64,000 nucleotides of DNA from Puffinus mauretanicus (Eukaryota; Chordata; Aves; Procellariiformes; Procellariidae): NCBI GenBank assembly GCA_023333565.1, contig JAJKFH010004053.1, forward strand, positions 1,302,001-1,366,000, in the 5' to 3' direction. The notes beneath the pieces were generated by a model. It searched no databases and was not told the DNA's origin. It saw only the letters and a list, made by a program, of their open reading frames with translations. A program made the position numbers and the translations under genes. This document shows positions 46,449 through 57,782 of the stretch, in pieces. The stretch's first letter is position 1. Every line of letters begins with the position of its first letter.

Positions 46449-48837
46449 ATCGCTCTTAGCAGTCTACCCTTCATGGTGCTTCTTAGCAACAAAACAAAGT
46501 GAAATTTCATTTGATTTGCTGAAGTTTTATTCACAGCAGTTTCAAATTCATTTTGTTGATATGCTTTTGGGCAGTTTCATGTCTGGAGAGAGGTAAGCAG
46601 AGAGCTAAAACATTTATGGATGCTTCAATTCATTCAGGATGGAAGTTATTTAGAACACATTTCAAATATCACATTTGTAAATAATGCTGGTTTGCCATAT
46701 TTCCTATAAAATGTCAGATTCTTTATAACTGGTATCATTGAAACAGGATATCTGATCACAATGCAGCTGCCTTAGTAGTATTATTCAACATCTCTTTGTT
46801 TTTACTGGACAGCCAAAATGTATACTCTGCTGTTCTCAGTGAAAATGTTTTATTTTTGAGGTCAGGGACATTTTTATCATGTTCATCACAGTCCTCTTTA
46901 TTCCTTTTTTTAATATAAATATATTGTGCATTTTTTACAATTTATCAGTTTGTTTATGAGGAAGAAAATAGTGTCCAGTTTGTAATAATGGAGATGCTTC
47001 TAAGTGAAGTCCGCTGATATTGGAAGGTAAAGGTTCGTTTGCTGAGAGGTGAATGATCGTATTGTCCAACTTCCTATTCTCTTAGACAGTGGGTTCACAT
47101 TAAACACGTTCGTAAGTGTATCGTGACTTTCATTCTATTGTATTTGCAAATAGGCAAACGTAGCTGGGGATGTTAAGTGGAGACAAGGAGCTGAGGGACA
47201 GTGGCCCTCCATATTGTGAAAAAAGTGGGGGAAGTGAAGCAGAGAGAGTCCTCCCTTGGAGAAAGAAAGGCCTTGAGGTTTGGTTTTTTTTATGGAAATG
47301 ACACTAGCATGAAAGCTAGCATGAGACACTGATATTTAGAACAAACATACTTTGGGTTTCCCCTTTTTCTGAGGCAGAGAGGAGAATTAGGAAAAATCTT
47401 CCCATCTGGGCTTTCTCTTGTATTCCCATATAAACATAATTTGTTCTGTTTTTCTAATTTTTAACATGATTTTTTTATTAAGTTCCCGTTCATGTTCACA
47501 TTATTTCACACTTATTTCCTCTTATATGAGCTATACTTACTCCTCCATTGTCAAAGCATATCACTGTGAGTTGCTGGATGCCACTGCTTGATGTTTATCT
47601 CAACCTGTCTTTTCCTTTTTTTCATTACTCCAATGAGTATTAACAATTTCTAAAAATCTGACAAGAATCTTAAGTGTCTAAATTGTACATTTGTTCTAAG
47701 GTATGTTGAATATGCCAACAGCACAGCAAAAACAGATAAAAAAAAGTCAATTGATTGTTGAAATGAGAGAGGGAGAAATGTATCCACTGTTTACCTGCCG
47801 TTGCTATGGAGTGTGTGGTATCAGATAGAGGATATGAATTTTATTTGTTGTGTCATTATTTAAACAAGCAGTTATTGCAGAAACAACTATCCATCTTTAT
47901 ATGCAACTTTAGTTAATTAAATGCTTTGCAGTACCTGCTGGCTTTAGGAAGTTGAGTGGCTGGTGAGTCACAGTTATCTAATTTCACTGTTATTTTCTAA
48001 ACCCAATTCTGTCTTATTTTGCTGTGTGTATTGAACTCAGTGTCTGGGCCCCTTCATTGATTCCACGTGATTCTTTCCATACTCAGCAGCCTTGCTTTTC
48101 CTTTTCTTTCAGGAGCTTTTAAGAGTGACAGGTTATGCAATTATTAGTTGCAAGTCGAAAGACTGGTATCTGCTCAGTTTACTCTTAAATCCCAAAGATT
48201 GTTCCTAAAAGTTAAGGGTTTTCTTCATAGCTGTGCGTGTTGTCTCCAATCCTTTAAATTCATTCTTTGTTACGTGTAGTTTGTTTCAATAGAAGTGCCT
48301 TTTTAGCAAGTTGCTTGTTGGCAAAACGCTCACATTGGGGGTGTTGCACCAGGGCTGCTCTCAAAGAAGTTTGGGGAGTTTGTAAAACAACAACTAAAAA
48401 CCACATCCAGCATGTTCTCCCACTTTCATGGCCTTCTCTACCAATACTTGGCTGGATGGGTGGATCGCTGTGCCCTCGCAGTTGTCCGCTCTGGCTTGGT
48501 CCTGGAAATCTCTGGCCATCTCTGTGGGCCAGTAAGCAGAACTGTTTGTTATTTGGCAGAAAATATTGTAAGTAGTAGCAGCAGTTGTGCAGAGATGGCA
48601 GATTCTTATTTCAGTCAGAGCTACTGTGTATGATTCATTTTCACCTGCATCTCCAATTTTGCTAAGTATTCTGGAACACATTAGTTTCTTTTAGCAAAAT
48701 AATTCCAGACCACAGATAAATACATTTGCTAAAGAGGGGATTTTAGTAGTTTAAAATGAAATTTTGTCAATCAAAACTCTTTTCTCCTCTTCAGCTAACT
48801 TTCTATTTATTTGTATATTTTTTTTTTTCCTTGGCAG

Positions 48838-48979
48838 CCTAAAGCATCACAACGGTCACATTGTTCAGGATTTCAAAGAGCCATCGTTTATCTTTGCGGA
48901 TACAAGTAAACGGACAATGGTGTCCCGACCATCTGCTCAAGCTGCTTGAGAACAGTCTTCTGTGCAAATGGCATGAAAG
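48838..48979 (+). other. candidate exon (possibly of a non-coding RNA)
   Basis: The segment has a complete set of splice signals. CTAAC at 48795-48799 could serve as branch point, 39 bases before the acceptor. A long T tract ends TTGGCAG at 48837, and AAAG|GTAAT provides a donor at 48979. One frame is open for about 36 codons and ends in TGA at 48947-48949, 30 bases before the donor. The peptide matches nothing I know, and the other frames close quickly. It could be the last coding exon before a 3' UTR intron, an exon of a non-coding transcript, or a pseudo-exon. No RNA evidence is available. Confidence 0.2.
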
Positions 48980-49927
48980 GTAATTTAACCTCAGAAGGTG
49001 CCCACAGAGCTTCAGTTCTGTTTACCATTGTCTCTTTGCCAGTCTAAAAATAAATCATGCTGAACAAAAAAAATCCCTTTTTGTTTCCCAATTTAAAGAA
49101 CAGATCATCAGAGGAGCTAATTTCAGCTAATTTCACGAGCAAGGGGTTGTTTTTCCTTTCTAGTATTTTTCTAAGTAGCAAAGAGCTTTTCTGGGATAAA
49201 TGGTAGCTGTCTTATAATTGTCTTTGTTGCTGTAGGAGGCTGTTGTTTTTCAGAGTACAAAATAGGATATAATCATAGAGTGTACTCAGTTCTGTGTGAT
49301 ACACACTTTCAAGATACCAAATGCGATTCTGCCGTGACCCCTTTTTTATTTTGCTTTACCAGCCCGTTTTAATGAGGAAGGCACCTGTGTTAGTAAGCAA
49401 GAAGTTTTTCTCACAGAGGGATATTCTGTCCTGAAAATGATGAGTGTTTTCTCCAGCTGTTCTTTTCCAAAGCCTCATTTGGTAGTAGTTTCACTCTCTG
49501 GTCCCAGTGAAACTGTTAAAACGCTTTTAAAGGCTTTTAAAATTTCACTGCCAGTAAAAAAATCAGAATAGCAGTTGTAAAATGTGTATCTATATACATA
49601 AAATAGCCAAAAGAAGGAAAAGGGGTTCCTTTTTAAATTTAAATATGTATTTCAGGATAGAAAAGAAGGACCTGACATTCATCTCGCTGTCACTGGTTTT
49701 ACAGTTCCTGTTGGCTACAGTGGTTAATATCAGGACTAGCAAGAGTAGTCTTCAGGTGTTGTCCCAGAGCTTTAACCTCTGTACTATCTTCTGCCATCTA
49801 CTGTGCTAATTTCTTCAGTTCCCACTGCTACAAATAAGGCAGTTTCTGGCTCCTTCATGCTCTCTTACTGTTTATACTCCATCCCTCCTGCTTTATGGTA
49901 GGTCAAACTAGTCCAAGATTTTTCTTG

Positions 49928-50028
49928 CGAAGATCGGACGTCAGATCAGACGTTGTAGGGCATATTCTCTGGGACGCTGTGGTCGTGCAGTCGTCTTGCA
50001 CGCTGCTGTGGGAGAAGTAGAAAATGCG
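49928..50028. other. CpG cluster (9 CpG in about 100 bp)
   Basis: CpG dinucleotides occur at 49928, 49935, 49939, 49951, 49975, 49984, 49992, 50001 and 50027 within otherwise CpG-poor DNA. The start contains a small direct repeat, GATCGGACGT then GATCAGACGT. No repeat consensus was recognised. A possible donor AAG|GTAAA follows near 50095. Confidence 0.6.
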
Positions 50029-52839
50029 CTTTCTGGCTGCTTTGTCAGATGACTTGTTCTGAGGGCACGTGGGAATATCAGCAGCAGAAAGAAGGTAAAT
50101 ATAATCTGTATTCAGGAAATGAACTTGGATTAAAGTAACAGTGAAGGTAATGTGTCCGTGACAAAAGACGTATGTCTGAGCTGGTGTTGTTGCTGAATTA
50201 GCTACATTGGTTTAGCTAACCTAACAAAATGTGTCTTATTGTAATAAATACATTCTGGACATAAAAATGGACCAAGTTGTTACATTTAATTGCGAAAGAT
50301 TATCGGGTCTTAATGGTAGCATAGCTTTTGCTCCAACTTAACAACGTAAGCCTGATTCATATTTTTCTTGGACATTTTCACTTAGATTTTTTTTTAAAGC
50401 AGAAGAGGTGGAACATGACAGATTTGAAAATGTTTTATATAGCTTTCAACAAGAAGCAATTTATAGCAACTTGAAGTTACATAACTTCTAACTCCATTTT
50501 TTTCATGGAATGATTTAGATAGTTCTGGTGCTTTCACAATAATTCAAAGGAATATGCAGTCAGCCAGTCCATCTTACCTATTTTAAGCATTTTCAAGGAA
50601 CCATCGCTGTAGCTTCTAGGTTCTAAATCTGAATACAAGTGACAGTTTGCCATAAACATGCATTTTGCAAAATATCAGGAAGGAAAATGGCTTTATTCGT
50701 TTATGAAATGAAGACTTCCTCAAATAAAGGGATCCCACAATGTTGCTCATTGCATTCCCTACACAATTAGTACAATTAGCAGGTACTTTAGGACAAACTA
50801 CATTTGTCATAGGAAGATGATGGGTTTAGTCTCCAGCTTCACGTAGATCTGTAAGACCCCACAATTATCAGAAAGATAATGCGGTATTACCTTTTAGTAA
50901 TTGCATTGGCCTAGATAGAGAACAAATGAATGCAACAAAATTTTTCACAAAGAAACATTTAGGATAATCTAGGAAGGCATGTAGGAATTCATCCAGACGG
51001 CTTCAGAATACTTATAGCCAGAGGTAGTTTGAATAATATTATAAAATAATATATTCAAATCATTTTGCGATATTGTTCAAATGAATCGTTTGGCTTTTAG
51101 TCAAGTAAATAATTCATGAACAGTCATTTAGAAGAATTTAATCAAGGCATCTGCTTAATATTTTCGCAATTCATTCAGTTTTACCTATAGTACTATCAAA
51201 GCAATGCCTCAACCTCAGCTGGCACCTCTGTGCAGTTTGGAAGTTTGGACTTTGCATCATTTGAGCTCACAAAAAAGCCAGGGAAAATAAGGTTGACGGT
51301 ACAGGGCAGAATTAGGTGCCTGTCTGGGACATAAAGGTTACCGAGCTGAGAAGGACAGACTATCAGTTGAGAAAAGCATGAGGAGAAGTACAAATCAAGA
51401 GCAAGAAATTTGGAGTGGATGAAAATACCCCTAGCAGATAGAAAAGCCTGTGTCTCAGGAGTATTGTCTGTTTCTGACTGCATTAGCATATTTACTTGAA
51501 ATCTTTAAATGATCACCCCTTGTTCATGGTTCTTTTACAGCTGTAGAGCAGATTTGGATGATTTAGTGCATTTTTTCAATCCATATGAAAGTTTTACTAG
51601 AAAGAAAAGGAGGAGTATTAAAAAAAGATATCAGAATTAACAGGAGCTTTTTTAAGGGCAGGGACTGCCACTCTAATTCAAAGCAACAGTCTCAGCAACA
51701 GACAGAAATCTCTGCTACTCTTGAACCAAGAGAGAGACTTCTGGAAGACCCTTTTAGTATTCCCTGAAGTATGAAAGTCAAGAAGATTTGAGAGCTCAGT
51801 TTATCTTCTGTCTCTCAAAAGGTACATGGTAGTTCTGTATGTTATTGTTGTTGACATTTTACTGAGCCTATTGTTTTGGCCACGTATCATTATTAGGGTC
51901 ACAGAAAGCAGGAATTAGAGATTAGGTGGGATTAGATTTCTACCTCACATCTCCTCCAGCTCACGGACATGGTTGGACTTCATTAGTTGTTGCTGCTTAA
52001 ATGGTAGTCTGTCCTGAGATGAAGTGGTCAGTAAAGAGAAAGGAGTGGATACTGTTGCTCTCCCAAGCGGAACTTTGTCTTAAATGTGCATTTGATGGAA
52101 GGCCTGAGACAAAATGTGAAGAAACTAGTTCCCAATATAGGCTAATACCATTTCAAGCGTTGTCCTCACCCATACCATGTAGCACTGACATTTGATTTCA
52201 TGAGCTGTAATTATCTGCTGTTATCTGCCATGATCTTAGGCTGTGGTTGGTTTTCAGTTCGTGATGAGGACACTTTAGTGCAAGCATATGTAAGTGTCTA
52301 AATGTGTGCTAAGTGTCTAAATTCTAATATATAATCAATGGGCTATATGTCTTCGTGGTAGACAGGCCAAGAGAATGACTCGAATGACCAGCTCCTATAG
52401 GTTCAAATCATTGACACCTGTGTATGCCGCTAGTACGATTTGAAATGCTGCAGGGTATGTGGGACATCCACATGGAACTGATAAATGCGTCACAGGACCT
52501 GTAGGAGACCTGCAGCCTCCTGAAGTGATAGCTGGAGGCCAGGAAGAAATATTCCAGGGCATCTCTGAGGGCAACTGAATTGGGCCTTAGGTGTCTAGGT
52601 AACGGCAAACTTAAGCATCTTTCTTGCATGTAGACAACAGATGGGTGTGTTAATCTGAAGCTGACCTCCATCACGTGTAGCTGTGTCTTTATTGTATTTT
52701 CTGCAAACAGCCTCACTGACATGAGAATCACATAGAGAATTAAAAAGAGTAAGGAAAGTCATCCAGGTTTTTTCTCGTTTGCTTACTATGGTTCCTTGTA
52801 GGAGTATGACATTACTATGATATTCCGAAGAGAAGCTTT

Positions 52840-53470
52840 CAAGGGCAGGCCCATGAAAATTTGGTTTGAAGCAGCTGAAACAGCTGCCAGTGCAAACTTG
52901 CTGGCAAACTGAGAGGCAGAGGCAGGAGCTCGGGTGAGTCCACGTAACAGTCCAGTGTATTGCCTAATGCAATCAGGAAAAATAGTCCCTTGTTTTCATA
53001 CTTAGGTGGGGACCTTGTGCTAAGTGAACCAATGGCTTGCAGCAGGCATTCAGCCGGGCGTGTTGTCTCCGACCAGTGACCTGTTGGGGGGAAAACCTTA
53101 TTGGGGTGGGACCTTGTCCATTTAGAGACCCTCAGCAGAGCTTTGGTGTCTGGGGTGGTAAATGGGGCCTCAGCTGTTCCAGGACCATAGGGGCCCAAGC
53201 AGGGCCTTGGCCACTTGGGAGCAGCATGGACTGTAAGTCAGGCTTGGGCAGCTTAGGGCTGGCCAGGGGGACTTGACAGCAGGTGATGGTGAAGGCAGCT
53301 AGCAGGGCTTCGTCAGTAGAGGGACCCTTTGCAGGGTAGGGCATTTGCAGGTGGCTTGGGATGTTGCTCTGGCTGGTGTTTGCTCTTGGTGCTTGGAGTT
53401 TGCCCAGCAGGATCAGGCTGTGCTTTTAATTCTTTTCGGAACAACTTTTGAGGTCTTCCAGGCTAGTATG
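52840..53470. other. GC-rich block of unknown origin
   Basis: The GC content rises well above the flanks just upstream of a sense CR1 3' end. Short frames on both strands (for example 52839-53198 minus and 53037-53276 plus) are a consequence of the base composition. The sequence does not follow the CR1 coding region as I know it, so it may be a separate unrecognised element or ordinary GC-rich unique DNA. Confidence 0.4.
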
Positions 53471-53511
53471 GGGAAAAAGTTGGCTCCTGATTAGGATGTG
53501 TCGATTCTGAT

Positions 53512-54005
53512 AGTGTTGTGCCAGTCTTGGGCCCCCCAATACAGGAAAGACATTAATAAGCTGGAGCAAGTTCAGCAGAGGGCCACACCAGGATGGCCAG
53601 GGCTGGAGCACTTGTCCTTTGAAGAGAGGTTGAGGGACCAGGACTGTTTCAGCCTGGAGAGGAGAAGGCTTTGGGGGCACCCAACAGCAGCCCCTGGTAC
53701 GTGCAGGGAGGTTATGGAGCCAGGCAGTGATGCATAGTGGGGGGACAAGGGTTAAGGGGCGCAAGCTGAAACAATAAGTTTAGACTGGATGTAAGGAGAA
53801 ACATTTTCACATTGAGGACAGCCAGGCGCTGCACTGGGTTGGCAAGAGATGCTGGGCTGGCTCCCTTCTCTTAAGTGTTCAAGACTCAACTGGACAAAGC
53901 CCTGAGCAACCACGTCTGATCTCACAGCTGACACTGCTTGGAGCAGGAGCTTGGACTAGAAACTGCCAGATGTCCCTTCCTACCTGAATTTTCCTATAAT
54001 CTTCG
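53512..54005 (+). mobile_element. CR1 LINE 3' end, 5' truncated, degenerate
   Basis: It begins at the CR1 'CAGTCTTGGGCCCCCCAATA' region, then 'AAGCTGGAGCAAGTTCAGCA', 'CTGGAGCACTTGTCC' and 'TTCAGCCTGGAGAGGAGAAG'. The 3' part has 'CTGGATGTAAGGAGAAACAT' and 'GTGTTCAAGACTCAACTGGA', and the end is 'TTTTCCTATAATCTTCGG', a decayed form of the short CR1 terminal repeat. The middle is shortened near 53700-53760 relative to full CR1. 5' truncation with a retained 3' end is normal for CR1 retrotransposition. All frames are broken. Confidence 0.88.
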
Positions 54006-57000
54006 GATACATTATTTCAAGAAATGAAGCCAGTAGCTTCTCTGTTCAAGCCCAATTAGAGAAAGACAGAACTATTTCCCCTTAACTGAAGATGCAAGGG
54101 CAGTAGTTTTCCTTTTCTGGAAGGAAGGATGTGGCCACAGAATTAATTGAATTAACCCTGTTGTAGTACAATATAAAGGGCATTAAAGTGGTTTGTGAAA
54201 TCGTTGTTACTATCAGCATTAAAAATTTGTAAAGGCACAGAAAAAGAAAAAAAAAACAGCAGGATTTAGGGTGGGGTTTGTTGTATTTTGTTTTGGGGTT
54301 TTATATGATGCCTTTCTGCTGCTACTTTTTTGCTACTTCTTTATAAGTGCAACAAGGCAAACACACAAAAAGGAGAAAGAATATGTAACAGTTTGACTTG
54401 CAACTAGAAATCTAGCAGTTCCTCAAAGTTAGGATGGCCCAGGAGAAAGAAAGTTCAAGTCATTCTAGAATATTTTTCTCTTCTCTCCCTGTCTCGGTGG
54501 AACAAAAATTTCCCTATATATTTAAGGAAACATTGAAATAGTTTTTCTTACCTCCCTAATTAAAGCCATACTTTATTTCTTTAATCACAAGACACATATT
54601 ACAGATAACCCAGCGTATACTGCTTGCTATGCTTGTGCAAAGATAAACAATTCCTTACTTTTGAATTATGACACATTCGCAAAGGGTGAGAGCTGCATTA
54701 TGCAAAAAGGTACTGAATTACTTTTTGCCTTTGCCACTATTATAAAATAGCTGGTAAAACTGAAAAGGAAAGTAGAAAACATCAATTTCATTGACTTGTG
54801 AACAAAAAGAAAGGATGTTTCAGAAGTATGCAAACCACTGTGTAAATACAGACCCTGTATTATAGTAGTGTTTCAGATAAAAATCATGTTTTTAAAGAAA
54901 AAAATTTAGAAAAAAAATACAATAGTAAAGCATAGTTATCACAGAACAATAATAAAACCACAGTGAGTTTGATGTATTTTGTATGAATTCTAAGAGCAGG
55001 ATTTGAGCAGGCTCTGGAACGCAGGAACCTTGATCTTGCTTTGTTATTTGTTATTTAGCCAATGCATACTTGAGTAGAAAGGTGGCTGTGAGTGTTTGAA
55101 TTTTGGTCACTCCTATCTATACCAGAGGCCATGTACCACTGAGCTGGTGACCTCCTTCCTAGAAAAGCCTAGAAAAGTGTGCAGAAAGATTAGGTAAGAT
55201 GCTAGAACTTGCGTTGCTTCAAGAACAGCCATAGACAATTTAGAGTGTGCTCGTAATGCCACAGTTCTTTTCCTACAACTTAGATAAAAGAAAATTTTAG
55301 TGGAGTGTAACCAGGACAGATATCAGATAACCATTAAAGGAACTTTTCTTAGTTGCATCAAAATCTTAAAGGATGTCTGCAAGAACTTAATTACTTTCAA
55401 TCATACATTCAGGAAAATACAAGTCAGTTGGTATTAATGTCAGGATGAGTTTTTTCATGTCATTGGCCGTGTGCTAAAATTATTTTCATAGTTTTTCACA
55501 CTGTTGACAGTCTTTTAACTATTGTAACACTGTCTTCTGCTAGTTTAAGAAGCATGCCATTATTGTTCATAAACACTTGATTACAGCAGTACTATTATTT
55601 AATGTTTCAAGATTGTTCCCTTTAGCAGTAAGTAAAGCAAGTAGTGTAAAATTGGTGATCACTAAAACTTTATGACAAGATGTATTTCATTTTCCTGTTT
55701 TAATATCCAACTCCCATACCCTCAAGTAAGGTTTTTTTTTTCAGTTCTGTTCCATTATTTTCAAGCTACCACCTCTGAAGTTTGTTCTGATTGAACCTTG
55801 AACTGGTCAAATATGTTGTCAATAGCATAAACTTGCATAAATGTACAGATCATTAAATTGGCTCTGGAGAATGCATGCAGAAGACATTTCATGCATTTAT
55901 AAATATTTTAATAAATAAAGGAATTCTTTATTGGCATTTTCATCTGGTCTAGAAAATTGGGGTGAAACAATTATTTTTAATTTTCAAAAGTTTTTAGTTA
56001 TACGCAATCATATAGTTCTAGCTGGAGGTTTTATGTGAATGTGTGTATATATATATTAAAAATATATATTTATGCTTGATTTCTGTTTGATTTGTTCCTC
56101 TGCTGCATCTTTCACCTACTGTTTGGTTTTTCTTTCTTCTAATGCATTTTGACATTTGCTTGAAACGTTCTTCAATAGAAACATTGCTGACATTTCTCAG
56201 ATATTTAGAAACATGTTACCTTTTAATCCTATATGGCATATCTTCATAGAAAATAACCTAAAGTAGAGATTTATATATTTTAAAAGAAATCGGTGGTAGT
56301 TTTTTGGCTTTTATTTCTTGAGTGGTTTTGTTTTCCCAAAGGTAGGTTAACAGCTGTGACTATGCTGCCTAGAGAAGGTATCATCCTAATGAGAATGGTA
56401 TTAGAAGTATGTATTTTGAATTCCTATTCAAAAAGTTTGATGTTTGTATATAAGTAATAATTTTGCTAGTACTTGCATCAAATTTTATCAGGCAAAGTAT
56501 CGTAGATACAACATTTGGATTGTGATTGTTCCATCGTGCTGAGGCTGAAGGTGTGTTATGCATCTTAGCTGCAGTACAGAGCTATTTTCATATGATGTAC
56601 CTGGGAAAGTGTGGTTGTTAGCATTTGGCCTCTTGGTTGCAAATGGTATGGCAAAGCTTGTAAGCTTTTTTTTTTAGTGCTGTAATAGTTAAATCAGTCT
56701 CAGAATTATCTTTTGCATCTCCCTAAATTACAGCCAGTAGTTTCCAAAGGAGCAGAGTTGATTCTTGTACATGGTTAGCTTTTGAAGTAAAAAGAATATG
56801 GGGGTTCCATAGTGAAGTCTCACTGCAGGCAAATCTTACAATCAGAAAGGGACATAGTGCTTTCGTGCTTTAGAAGTAAGATACATTCCTTTTACAGTGT
56901 TTACTTGCAAACTTGCAAGTTGAAATGGACATGAGGTCTTCCACTTCAAAACCTATTAATTTGACAGGTGTTAATTCTTGGGGAAAAAACAGGTTTTTAA

Positions 57001-57740
57001 TATGCTTTTGGAGTGCTTCCATTTCAGCACTTTAAATCAAGTCATTAAATATTTCTGATGGTTCTAAATTTTTAGGAGGAAAATAGGTCAGCAAAGTCAG
57101 TAAATCATTTTGTCTTTAGGAGTGGTGATGTCTTGAAAGATAGTAAGTGATGAGATTTATTCTTGCTGCGTGTGAAAAAATTACACTTGTAACGTGATAG
57201 ATCACCTCTGGAATTACTACTATCTTTGAATCAGTGACTAGTGCATAACACAATGAAATTACAAAAAGTAATTTAAATATTTGAATGTTAAAATTATAGT
57301 AATTCATAGTTTTAATCTTGAAGTAACATTTAGACTACAGAAAATGCCACATCGCTAAAAGAATCATGGAAGGATAGAATATACATGGGAGTGTATGAGC
57401 GACAGGTGCAAGGGATTTCAGGGCATTATGAAATAAATGGGTTGATATCAAAGAAGGTTGGTATAGTTGAAAGTTACAATATGCTAATGGAGTTTAGAAA
57501 GCTTGAATTAAATTATTTAGTGATTTTACCATGCTGATGGAATATTATCTGTTTCATTAACTATATCCATTGCAAATGCAATATCTCTTTTCTAGGCAGA
57601 TTTAGTGCAATGGTTAACCATTAAACAGTCAAAGAAACTAATCCTTCCTTATATTCTAAAATAAGGGGTTTGATAGTCAATTTTGCAGTACATGAATAGG
57701 AATTTATAGAGGGTTTTTTTCCTACAATGTACTTTTTTTT

Positions 57741-57782
57741 GAGCTTCGAGAACTTCAGTCCGAAGGACCGCAGCGTACGGCT
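57741..57782. other. CpG-dense short segment with a small hairpin
   Basis: Within strongly AT-rich DNA, about 40 bases carry five CpG and a perfect GTCC-GAA-GGAC hairpin (57758-57768). The composition contrasts sharply with both sides. The origin is not recognised; an inserted fragment is the simplest guess. Confidence 0.5.

Larger units (their letters stand above)
44501..52839. other. unique non-coding DNA with scattered small features
   Basis: This is an 8.3-kb stretch without a recognised gene. A consensus-like TATAAAAGG occurs on the minus strand at 46252-46244, but nothing transcribed is recognisable beyond it. Short direct repeats of AAGTGTCTAAAT occur near 52290-52325. AT-rich 51000-51190 is motif-dense and could be regulatory. 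The minus-strand frame 52408-52731 (107 codons) has no domain. Confidence 0.55.

Noticed and set aside
57355..57390. AGAATCATGGAAGGATAGAAT as a CR1 terminal repeat
   Set aside because: It resembles the short terminal repeat of CR1, but no CR1 3' UTR follows on either side.
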